Part shown: in pieces, positions 20,597 through 29,987 of the stretch | Layout: the number at the start of each line of letters is the position of its first letter | How positions within the stretch are numbered: the stretch's first letter is position 1 | Assembly: GCA_036785325.1 (NCBI GenBank) | Contig: JAXIVH010000154.1 | Location: forward strand, 310,001 to 374,000 | From: Urophycis tenuis | Taxonomy: Eukaryota; Chordata; Actinopteri; Gadiformes; Phycidae | Direction: 5' to 3' | DNA: 64,000 nt | The notes under the pieces: generated by a model | Told to the model about the DNA's origin: nothing | Databases searched by the model: none | Seen by the model: the letters and a program-made list of their open reading frames with translations, nothing else | Translations under genes and position numbers: made by a program

Positions 20597-22034
20597 CTAA
20601 AGACACATCTTTTTAGAAAAGCTTTTAGCTAAAATACTTTTATCAGTTTTTATATGCTGGTTTTAGCTTATTTTTATATGCTAGTTTTAAATTTTTCTAT
20701 GATGTCACTTTTATCCTTTGAGATCATTTGTTTGATATGAAGTGCATTATAAATAAAATCTATTATTATTATTACATACAGGACATCAAGGTAACAAAAA
20801 ATCAGCATAATGTCATAAAAATAGAGGCAAAAGCCTATAGATCACAATCAAAAAGTGAGTTGCCACATCAGCTGGTGATCGAGACGGAGGCTGGCACAAA
20901 TGATGTCAACGAGCAACACTGTTCCTGTAAAGCTGGGTAGGTCTATATTCACTATTATCGTTGTTATTATGAAGCAAAAGCACAAAGCATGTATAACATT
21001 GTATAGCCTTATATGCTAGCGTATCATAACCATAATAGGCATTGCTAGCAGGCTAGCTGTAGCCTAATTAACGAGGTGATCTTTCATTAGCTACGCAGGG
21101 TTCTGCGCCCACATCATTGGGCTTGAGGGCGCGCGAGATAAAGTTAATAAATAAAGATTGTGTAGTTAAACGCCAGATAATGGAAGATATCGAGACAAGC
21201 CCTAAGTTAAAATGACGGCGACGGTGAAGAAGAACAAAAATTGGTCGGGGGAGGAAACGGTGTTTTTATTAAAAACGCTGCAAGAACAAAATATAATGGG
21301 AAAACTGGACGGGAGGAAGATGAGGAATTCAGAAATATTTAATGATGTCTACACAGCCTTGAAAGAGGCAGGTTTTGACCGGTCCGTTGACCAGATAAAG
21401 TCAAGATGGAAAGCCCTGAAGGCCGCCTACTCCAATGCCAAAAGGCAAAACGGAAGAAGCGGATCAAGCCCGGCCAATTTCGCATACCAGAAAGAAATGA
21501 ACGACATACTGGGAGGCAGACCCCTTTCGGACGTCAGCCATGGTGTTGATGTCGGATGAGGATGAGGAGATAAATGTCACTAGTAAGTAGCCTAAGATAT
21601 TTTTTTCTATGTGTGTAGCAGTAGGCTATGTAGGCTATAACAGCCTGTCTTACCAAGAGTGGAAGTTAGCCTGTGGCACCACAACCCGCCACATTTTTTA
21701 AGTTGTCGATATAAGTAATAAAATCAAACCCATTAAATCCAACTGTCCTACCTGAAATCGGTGTCTCGGCCACAGGAAAGCTCACAATTATGTCAAACTA
21801 ATCCACTTGGTTAACGAAGATGAAGCAACTGCTGACGTACTAGCATCCTCATCAACCTAACAGTAGGGCTGTCACTTTTTATTCGATATTTGAATATGCA
21901 TTCGAACATGACGTGAAATATCCGTAATCGAACTATAAATAAACTAATCGGTTTTTAAAGGCCAATTAGCGTAGTTTTTACAGTCTATGATTAGACCGTT
22001 TTGTATTCGATCAACTCGGCCACACGCAACACCT

Positions 22035-22556
22035 ACGCTCACACTGGCGATTTTTTTGCAGAGGCTTGGCGACGTGTTTCCATTAATTTCCAATGGCAGT
22101 GAGCGACGGGCGACAAAGCGAAGCGTGTGGGCTGCAAAACGCGAGGAGGGCGGGGCAAAAAATAGAAACTAGTCCTATTCTATGCAAATGATGAGCGAAA
22201 AAACGCGGTGTTTTTTTGCGAAAGCCAATCCGAGCGAAGGAGGCGTGGCGGCCGCTTAACTAGAACATAATCCAACATGGTGGACCACGTCTGCGAGAGA
22301 TAGGATTATGGATATCTAACGAATGTGACTGTACCCTGGTATGTGCTTCGAAATCTATCGAGAAATAAATGTTGTTAAACCAGAAAACGTCATGGGTATG
22401 GCTGGATATTATCAATGGCTGAATATTATAAATTGTTTTCGATCTGACACAGGTTTCAATACTATCGCTACAGAGACTCCCCCGGAACGCCCACCAGGCG
22501 AAAATCGCCGAGCACAAAAACGCTTGGTCGCTCGTCAGTGTGAGCGTAGGGTAATG
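22035..22556. mobile_element. MITE-like block nested in hAT-2
   Basis: The ends are CCTACGCTCACACTG and CAGTGTGAGCGTAGG, a perfect 15-bp inversion. GCGACGAG/CGTCGC-type strings lie inside each end. No clear target duplication was found (flanks CAACA and GTAAT), so the superfamily is open. The block interrupts hAT-2 upstream of its dimerisation domain. Confidence 0.65.
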
Positions 22557-22579
22557 GTATCCAGGAGCTTCAAAACTAC

Positions 22580-22820
22580 ATGACTGAATCTCCTCTCCCC
22601 GCAGACAGCAACACGCTGCATTGGTGGAGAGACACGGGCTGCAACAAATACCCACTTCTTTCACTATTGACGCGCAAATACCTGTGTGTGCCCGGCACGT
22701 CCGTTCGCTCCGAACGTGTGTTCTCAACCGCGGGGGAAACCTCGTTAACAAAAAGAGGGCTGCACTTGATCCAGATCAAGTCGATAGATTAGTGTTTTTA
22801 GCAAATAATATAAAAAAATG
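22580..22820 (+). pseudogene. hAT-2 transposase C-terminal (dimerisation) remnant
   Basis: The frame reads LHWWRDTGCNKYPLLSLLTR, then KYLCVPGTSVRSERVFSTAG. This is the typical end of hAT transposases (NPLEWWK, RYP.LA.LARKYL, SERVFS). The tail VFLANNIKK lies in a neighbouring frame, so at least one shift is present. Everything upstream is lost to the nested MITE and decay. Confidence 0.85.
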
Positions 22821-23200
22821 AATTTGGATAGGCTAGGCCTTACTCCTTCTGCTGTCTAAGTTCTCACGTGTGTTTGTGGCGTGCTGTTTGTGTTTGTGGT
22901 GCTGTCCTGTTCCGTTCCGATCAATTTTGTCCATGTTGCCTAATTTTGTTATAGGCTATGTATAAATAGTGGCACTTCACATATATTTTCTTTTTCAGAC
23001 AGGCTAAGTAGGCTACTGTTTATGTTTATATACTGTGACTGTCAGACTCTTAATACAGTTGTGATCATAATCAACCTTCTGCCTTACGTTTTTTTTTTTT
23101 GCGGGGGGGGGGGGGGGGTGGGTGGGGCTAGATATTCGAATACATTGCTTGATATTCGATATCCGTTCGAATTTGATTTTCCTCAAAAGTGACAGCCCTA

Positions 23201-23884
23201 CTGAACAGTTGTGTACAATCCTCTCAGTTTATCCGTTTCTTCGGCAGATGCCATTTTTAAAGCAACACTATGTAACTCTTTTATCGTAAGAAATAGGGTT
23301 AGGGTTAGCGATTTTACCTTACAAAAACAGCTTTTAAAAAAATGTGCCGCGACAATTGACGTTTAGTGTGGAGAATGGCCATATGTCTACTGCCATCCGG
23401 GGGTCAACAAGCGAATTACTGCACTATGCAGTTTTTTTTTTTTTTTTTTTTTTTTAATTAACAAAACAAAGTGACAACAACAACAACACCAACAACAAAC
23501 AGAAAAAACAGAAAAACAAAAAAAAACATTTAAAAAAACCATATATAGGGGAGGTGTGAGGGAGGGGAGGTACTATGCAGTTTTCTGAGACCAGTCCGAT
23601 AACTACTCTCTGCCTGACTAGCGAGTAACTTATTTGCTGTCTTATTTGTCATCTTGTTTTGTCTTGTGTTGCACTTGCTTGATTTTCACTGTGTTAGGAC
23701 AGTTGTTGACTAGCTAGTTCGTCATACTGTCTAAGTAAGCTTATTTCAAGCATGCCACCTAGTGGCGTAGAATACAACATATCCTCGTACCTAAGAATAG
23801 GCCTAGTAGCCTACATACCACAACAAAACAGACTAACAGGGCCAATTGCTATCCCATGTGTTCATAATTTTTTATGACTGGTCT
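23201..23884. other. Harb-2 intron remainder: low-complexity and unassigned sequence
   Basis: It holds a T-run and A-rich stretch at about 23430-23535 and a run GGTTAGGGTTAG at about 23298. No coding capacity or terminal repeats were seen. It ends at the acceptor of the second Myb exon. Confidence 0.4.
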
Positions 23885-24447
23885 AGGTTTGGAGGAATCT
23901 GAAGACGTGGACACCAGCGACCTGGACACCAGCCAACTGTCAGTGTCAGCTGACAAAGAGGTGGAACAGGCAGTGCAGTGCAACAGACAAAGGCCACCCT
24001 ACTACTACCAATGTCAAAGCCAGCAGAAAGAGTGGGTACACATCTATCTGGTCTATATCAATATCTTTTTTGTAATGTAGAACATTAGTTGTATTTTGCT
24101 CTTCTCCTGTCTTTGTAGGACCAAGCTCATCTTCATCAACATAGGAGAATGCCCTGCGCACCTGGGCCTCTGAGTATCAGAGCAGGGCTGAGCAGCAACA
24201 AGAAAGAAGACAGGAAAGGGAGGAAAGAATGCTGCAAGGGTTTATGGAAGAAAGCAACCGTTCCAATGAACGTTTGGTGGCACAGATCTTCGAAGGATTG
24301 AGAAGTATCATCCCACCTCAGCCAATGGCATACCCACCTCCAATGCCCTATCAACACCACCAGGCACACAGTCCAGCACAAAATTCCCAGAGGAACCAAA
24401 GTCGTGGTGATTACTCACTTTATGACATGGATGGCTGGAATCCATAA

Positions 24448-24855
24448 AATACTACATCCATGTCATAAATATGTATTATTACACGATTACAGTTATTCAA
24501 GTTCATTAAATATAGAAACATTGAATTAAAATATAGACATTTCCCTTAAATGTGTCCTTGTTTTACTACTAGCCTGGTTCCAATGTAATTGTGCATAATG
24601 TACACACTTTACAACAGCTAGATGATTGCAGAGGAATGGTGTAATGACTAGTAGAGAAAAAAATCAATTGAGCGCATGTGAGAAATGAAGTGCTTTGTTT
24701 CAAAGCTTTTATACAGAAAGGATATAGTTCTCACCAAACAACTTGACACAATAAAATGACATAACACTTAAGCAATAGCTCTGAACAAACAATTACAAAA
24801 CAAAACAGCGCAACAAGTTCTTAATAAATAATTACAAATAAGCATGAACAAAACA
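24448..24855. other. Spacer between the convergent Harb-2 genes
   Basis: AT-rich spacer between the 3' ends of the Myb gene (plus) and the transposase gene (minus). Nothing else could be recognised. Confidence 0.4.
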
Positions 24856-26627
24856 TTAATGCTGCTCTGTACGCAGTGGATAGCACCTAGTCATGTTAGT
24901 AGTCAGTGCATCTCTACTACCACCATCATTACTGCTTTCCCTGGCATTCTCCTGAGTTGTGGGCTGAGGATAGCGGGGGTCAAAGGTGTCTTCTATCCAA
25001 TTGGTGTGGGGTGCGTCTTTCTCTTTAACACAAAAGTTATGGAGTGCACAGCATGTTGCTATAACTTTCGGAGTAAAGGTAAAATTAAATTCACTTTGCT
25101 TCCGCAGCACCCTCCACCTGGCCTTCTACACCCACCCGAGCAGAACTTTAATGACTGTTAAAGGACTCCTGCTCTGGTGTCAAGCGTGGGGAGTGCTTGT
25201 AGCCCTTCACTAGCCACCTCAGCAAAGGATAGGCAGGGTCACCGATGATCAACAGAGGGATTTCTTGGCCCTCAATTGTCTTCACGCACTAACAGGGGAA
25301 TATAATTAAAATTAAAATTCAGCATAGCCAAACCCAGGTCAGTGCCTTAGTTGTTTACATGTACAGTGTTATCTATTTTTGTGCGTGGTCTTATTTGAGG
25401 TAGCAGAAGGGCTCTTTTGAAGAGGTCCGACTGATTGAGCACATTGGCATCATGTGCACTGTCTGGCATCTTGCAGCTGATGCTCCAGAATCTGAGAACA
25501 CATATGTCATTTTAAATTGTTGAATGTAATGGCATGGACACAAAAAACTTAACAGATCTTTTCTTACCGACATCTGTCATCAACGACCGCTTGCAGGACA
25601 TACGACGGCCAACCTTTCCTATTGATGAAGTCCCTATATCCATCTGAGGGAGGAAGGATGGGGATGTGTGTACCGTCAATTAGTCCCATCACCTGGGGTA
25701 TGTGATATGCAGCCTCGAATCTGATGGGGGGAGATAAAAAAAACATCTTACAGTATTATGTACATTCATTAGGTACAGTATATTATAATACTGTGAACCA
25801 TCTGTTATATTGACCCACTCTCTCATATAACACAGTGTGTCATTCTGCTATTGGTGGTTGGCATGAGTGACCTGAGTGCTACAAGGATACAAGGATACAT
25901 GGATGTTTATTTGTCATATACATAGAGACACTGTCGTGTCACATGTACGCTAATGAAATGAATGGCCGGTGCAAAACAAGTGTGCAGAAGAAAGGTGTGT
26001 GTGTGTGAGTGTGTGTGTCGGAAAGGAAGGGGTAGATTACCTTCTGGCGATGTCTGATGCCTCTTCGTCCGTCGGTACTCAAATCAGTCCTTTTATTGGA
26101 CCCTCAACCATGCCGACACAAAACTGATAAACAAATTTTTTGACCGTAGACTTGTGAATTCCGAATTGATTGACGACAAGGCGATACTCCCCACAGCTAC
26201 CCAATTTATAAAGTACCACTGCTACTCGCATTATCAGTGGAATGGGTGCCCTGACGGTGGTCGTTGCTGGTGCCATGTAAGGAGCCATAATATCGCATAG
26301 CTTCATGAATGACCTCCTGGTCATCCTGAAGTTCACCACCCACTCGCTGTCAGTAAATTCGTGCAGAACAATTGTTTGCCACCAATGTTGGCTTCGTACC
26401 CTCATCCACAACGACCTGGTCCTTGGTTGAGGGAGGGGTATTGCAGGTGATGGCAGTATTGCCTCTTCTCTAGGCCTATGTAAAAGGTACCACAGCGCCA
26501 CGAACCTCCGAAAATGTATTACATGTAACAAATTAATCAACAGACAAAAAAGATAAACTGAAATCAAATCCATATTTGCGATAAAACAAACGAGGGCAGG
26601 TAATAAAACGTACGCGACCAATAGCAC
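24856..26627 (-). pseudogene. HARBI1-like transposase of Harb-2, several exons, broken
   Basis: Exon 1 (about 26540-26079) carries the N-terminal helices: FRMTRRSFMKLCDIMAPYM and GIHKSTVKKFVYQF. A second exon (25746-25565) has the first catalytic Asp (VMGLIDGTHIPILPPSDGYR). A third (about 25500-25380) has CKMPDSAHDANVLNQS. The fourth (about 25290-24860) has LLIIGDPAYPLLRWL with the second Asp. Just after, a stop at about 25158 and a shift precede VIATCCALHNFCVKE. The Glu region lies in the damaged part. The family and layout match Harb-1 but the sequence is clearly different. Confidence 0.78.
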
Positions 26628-26950
26628 TTGTGTATCCTAGTCCAGTGCGTAAAACGGCTAAAAACAAACCGACATCTGTGCGTGCGAGTTCTAGTCGGGA
26701 TTTTAAATTTTATTTTATTTTTTAAAGAAAAAAAACAGCAGCTCATTTTTTCATGTAACACAAAGCAAAGAAACAGCACAGACATACTGCAACATTTGTT
26801 AAAACATCGTCCTATTGGATTAAATTGCTGTAACATGTACTCGGAAGAAATTTAATCTCTATTTGTGACTCATGTATACAGTTCGGTCGAATTCTAATAA
26901 ACCGATTACATTTAATCTCTTTAAACGAAACGTGTCCATGTAAACACACC
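26628..26950. mobile_element. Right end of Harb-2
   Basis: The sequence before the hAT frame at 26953 ends in ACGTGTCCATGTAAACACACC, a likely terminus of this Harbinger. The other arm (about 40370-40390) has uninterrupted hAT sequence at this point. A matching left terminus near 21105-21200 was not found, so the element may be truncated there. Confidence 0.5.
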
Positions 26951-28441
26951 TATTGACTTTGGATGAATCCACAGACAACACAGATAATGCCCAACGTCTG
27001 GTGTTTGTCATATTTTTTGATGAAGCGCAAAATTCAAATGTTCTTTGTGGATTTACTGCCTTTTTTTTGTTCGGACTTCTAATTTTGGAATTAAACCGTT
27101 ACTGTTCCGGACCCTGGACAGATTTGAAATTTGGTGCGTGGACCTTTTGACTTTCTAATTGAGTACCCCTGCTGTAGCATTTAGCACTACTCGATTGCTA
27201 AGCTATCGCTAAGGTTGCTTGCTACAAGCTAGTGCCTATGACGCATAGTAGTCATTGACCATCACACCCAACAGTACACAGATTAAATAAACAGTATTCC
27301 AAAACCATTTACCTCTAAACCCTACAGCCGGAAAACATACCTAAATAATACCTTGGGTACCCAATGGGTTAATGAGTCAAACGGTGCAGGCCTGATACGA
27401 AGCTCGGGATCGTAGGAGCCACACACACCGAGGCTACTTCGCGCCCCTGCGCCGAGAACACAGGAACCTTTCCACTAGCACCAATGGCCGCCGTCCTCGA
27501 TGGAAAGGGTAGACGTCCACCAAACAGCCCACCGACATGTCCGGGAATCCGAGTAGTCCGCTGGACTCTTCCGTCCCCCGGTCCTCGTGCGTGCAGCCGA
27601 GCAGTCCAGACGATGCGCATCCAAGGCGTCCGAGATGGAGACCTTGAAGTCCACGACTAACAAACTAGCTCTAGCCGAGTTAGCTTCCTGACGCACTTCG
27701 GTGGTTCAGTCCGAGTTCTCGAAATAAAGTAAACTAACACAACTACACTACTGTGCCATGCTTCCGTAAGAGTCACTAGTCGTTCCTCTTACCACATTAA
27801 CAACCGTCATGATTTACTGAGTGTTTTACCCAAGTAACATATAGCTGTGTCACGGAGCTCATCTCAAAACGTCTTGTCATTTTTTCGCCTTCTCCTTCCT
27901 CTCGTCCTCGTGCCCGCTACGTTCCTCTCGTCCCACGTGACACCTCACCTTGCACTCGTTTCTCATTGGTTGAGAAATAAACAAAATGCGAACTTTACAT
28001 TCGAATTTATTCTCATACAGTATTGAAAATAAAACATTCTTAAAACATTCCCAACATCATGAATGTAGTGATAAAGAAAACAAAATACAATTTACATCAT
28101 GTAAATAACTCACACCTTAACTTAACCATGAAACTCTATTCAATATGCCATATCAAACATATACATCGTTTTAACCTTTTAAGTCCTATTTATTCTATTA
28201 ATGAACTTATTCTATATGTGCTTCTATTCATAATATTTATTAATTCCTATTTATTAATCAATGAACTTTTAATTGTCAGGCCTAAATTTCCATAGGGCTA
28301 CAAATCATACTAATAATAATGATCATAATTATGACAATTATCAATTATGATATTTATATCAGGTTTCCTTTCAGGGTGGATGGGCTTTGTGTTTGAGTGG
28401 TGATAGTGAGGAGATTGTTGTTGATGCTGAAGAACAAGAAG

Positions 28442-28840
28442 TGTCAGGAACTCTATATAGTTTAAGCTGAAGTTGTTTATTGGTCTCGTAGGCTTACAAG
28501 GAGAAGCAGAGGATTTCATCGAGCAAGAGATTTGTGCGTGAATCTTCCTCAGTTCCTTCTCCCTGCTCCCGGAAACACAGTCCATTATATACAAGTCCCA
28601 AATTGGAACAGCATGACAGGAGTGTCCCATTCTGATTGGCTTATAATGTATAAAGATTACATGTTACTAAGCAGATTTGACATGACGTAGGTGTATCCTT
28701 CTATCACTTTATGTTATGTCTCCAAGTTCCAGAGAGCCAGACTTAAAGTTGCCAAGAGGAATACAATCTTCACTATGTCCTTCTTCAGAATGTCAGATCA
28801 ACCTAACCGTACCATTGCTAGATAATATTTTTCCTCACAA
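28442..28840 (-). repeat. LTR-like unit in segment A
   Basis: Read on the minus strand it starts TGTGAGGAAAAATATTATC and ends TTCCTGACA. It has a TATATAAT box and AATAAA about 110 bp further on. These are LTR features, but no primer site, polypurine tract or 5-bp duplication was seen. It could be a solo LTR. Its twin is 38055-38452. Confidence 0.5.
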
Positions 28841-28894
28841 GTGGCTGTGGGTCCTGTTGTACTTTTAAAGACCATGTGGTTCTGTTTTATGATG

Positions 28895-29459
28895 ACCTGA
28901 CGGGTGATGACCTGACCTGATGATGACCTGATGATGACCTGACCTGGTGATGACCTGACCTGATGATGACCTGACCTGATGATGACCTGATGATGACCTG
29001 ACCTGATGATGACCTGGTGATGACCTGACCTGATGATGACCTGGTGATGACCTGACCTGATGATGATCTGACCTGATGATGACCTGACCTGATGATGACC
29101 TGACCTGGTGATGACCTGATGATGACCTGACCTGATGATGACCTGGTGATGACCTACCTGATGATGACCTGGTGATGACCTGACCTGGTGATGACCTGGT
29201 GATGACCTGACCTGATGATGACCTGGTGATGACCTACCTGATGATGATCTGACCTGGTGATGACCTGACCTGTTGATGACCTGATGATGACCTGACCTGA
29301 TGATGATGACCTGATGATGACCTGACCTGATGATGACCTGATGATGACCTGACCTGATGATGACCTGGTGATGACCTGATGATGACCTGATGATGACCTG
29401 ACCTGATGATGACCTGATGTTGACCTGACCTGATGATGACCTGACAGGACCACATCCTG
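28895..29459. repeat. Minisatellite of GATGACCTG units
   Basis: About 560 bp of GATGACCTGA and TGATGACCTGACC units in irregular order. It forms the inner end of segment A. The mirrored tract is 37712-38010. Open frames across it are repeat artefacts. Confidence 0.95.
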
Positions 29460-29484
29460 TCAGGTCAGGATGTGGTCCTGTCAG
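29441..29484. repeat. Perfect hairpin at the inner edge of segment A
   Basis: CTGACAGGACCACATCCTG (29441-29459) is followed by six bases and its exact complement (29466-29484). The 19-bp stem lies where segment A stops matching its partner. It may mark a duplication breakpoint. Confidence 0.95.
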
Positions 29485-29710
29485 TGGATGGAGGGGTTAA
29501 CGCCCCGCCCACCCGCCATCTTTTATGACGCCCTGAACTTCTTCACTTTTTAAAAACCTTTCCCCGTTCAGCCACCGGATGGCGTCAGTGGAACCCGGCC
29601 CTGACCCCCCAAACAGGACCGGCCTTCATGAGAGGTACCGGCCAATCACAGCTCAACCAACAGTTTCCCCCTCCCATTTTCTGACCCCTCCCACCTGCCA
29701 GCCCCCCCCC

Positions 29711-29753
<43 letters not shown>

Positions 29754-29987
29754 TTCTCTAGATAACTTTTAAAACCTTGTGCCTCCATCTTGCCTCTGAG
29801 GAAGTGCAAAAAGCACTTTTTATTTAACCTCTACATTTTTTTAAGGTAAGGACTCCTTTAAATGCCCTTTCTTAAACATTTATTTTGTGTGTTTTTTTTG
29901 CCGAGGCAGCAATTTTAGACGTTGTCTTAAAGCAGCCAGAGCTTTCATTCCTTTTTAAAGACCACTCCCTGTAGGACCAGGGCCCCA
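29485..29987. other. Non-duplicated spacer before L2-2
   Basis: It contains a C-run with a (CA)n microsatellite (about 29703-29753) and a GC-rich patch with a short open frame (MASVEPGPDPPNRTGLHERY). The last part may be the L2-2 5' UTR. No gene could be supported. Confidence 0.4.

Larger units (their letters stand above)
16949..20771 (+). mobile_element. L2-clade LINE (L2-1), 5'-truncated, with SINE and hAT insertions
   Basis: It is flanked by TTACAT (16943-16948 and 20772-20777), and the inverted copy at about 52216-52224 shows the single, uninterrupted site. The 5' side starts inside the endonuclease domain. The 3' end finishes in (TTA)n after GTGCATTATAAATAAAATC, as in the other L2 here. 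A tRNA-derived SINE (about 17425-17735) and a hAT MITE (19845-20596) interrupt it. Confidence 0.9.
16790..21105 (+). repeat. Segment B, left copy (inverted partner 46290-52465), split by an L2 LINE
   Basis: The pieces 16790-16948 and 20772-21105 match 52465-46290 on the other strand. They encode one SWIM exon of a second YqaJ-type protein: MAFLTVLPVELLSGFNK, then after the LINE IQDIKVTKNQHNVIKIEAKA and QHCSCKAG with a donor site. In this copy a TGA follows AVSD. The partner has no LINE and shows the pre-insertion sequence. After 21105 this arm is unlike the other, so the break lies there. Confidence 0.8.
21864..23200. mobile_element. hAT element (hAT-2) inside the Harb-2 Myb intron
   Basis: Long inverted ends: TAGGGCTGTCACTTTT at the left and AAAAGTGACAGCCCTA at the right. 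The flanking octamers CCTAACAG and CTGAACAG match in six of eight bases. The inside carries a transposase 3' end (22580-22820) and a nested MITE-like block (about 22035-22556). Both subterminal regions are rich in TTCGAAT-type strings, as in other hAT elements. Confidence 0.85.
21212..24447 (+). pseudogene. Myb/SANT-like protein of Harbinger family 2 (Harb-2)
   Basis: This is the DNA-binding partner gene of a second Harbinger family. Exon 1 (21212 to about 21580) encodes NWSGEETVFLLKTLQEQNIM, VDQIKSRWKALKAAY and FAYQKEMNDILGGRP, a trihelix-like Myb domain. A shift near 21545 closes this frame early. Exon 2 is about 23885-24035 (ESEDVDTSDLDTSQLSVSAD), and exon 3 is 24119-24447 (REERMLQGFMEESNRSNERL ... 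GDYSLYDMDGW). Exon 3 has an in-frame TAG near 24139. The first intron holds a whole hAT element (21864-23200). The transposase gene follows on the opposite strand. Confidence 0.72.
26953..29459 (+). repeat. Segment A, left arm of a large inverted repeat (partner 37712-40434)
   Basis: It is collinear with the minus strand of 37712-40434. It starts in a hAT fragment (LDESTDNTDNAQRLVFVIFF, 26953-27174) with the hAT end near 27168. It continues through an LTR-like unit (28442-28840) into a GATGACCTG minisatellite. Sampled blocks differ by only one or two bases per hundred: a shared 83-codon frame (27369-27620 versus 39244-39495) differs by one residue. The partner has an extra 431-bp insertion (39740-40170). 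Confidence 0.9.

Noticed and set aside
21105..21200. Left terminus of Harb-2.
   Set aside because: No inverse of the right-end string GGTGTGTTTACATGG was found, so I did not place a border.
23290..23312. GGTTAGGGTTAG string as an interstitial telomere.
   Set aside because: Only about two imperfect units; too short to support.
28895..29459. Regular short repeats that might be read as a CRISPR array (also 37712-38010).
   Set aside because: The units are contiguous and irregular, with no unique spacers and no cas genes. The setting is a eukaryotic genome; it is a minisatellite.
29579..29761. Short proline-rich frame as a host gene.
   Set aside because: It runs into a C-run and CA repeat, has no known domain and no splice partner.
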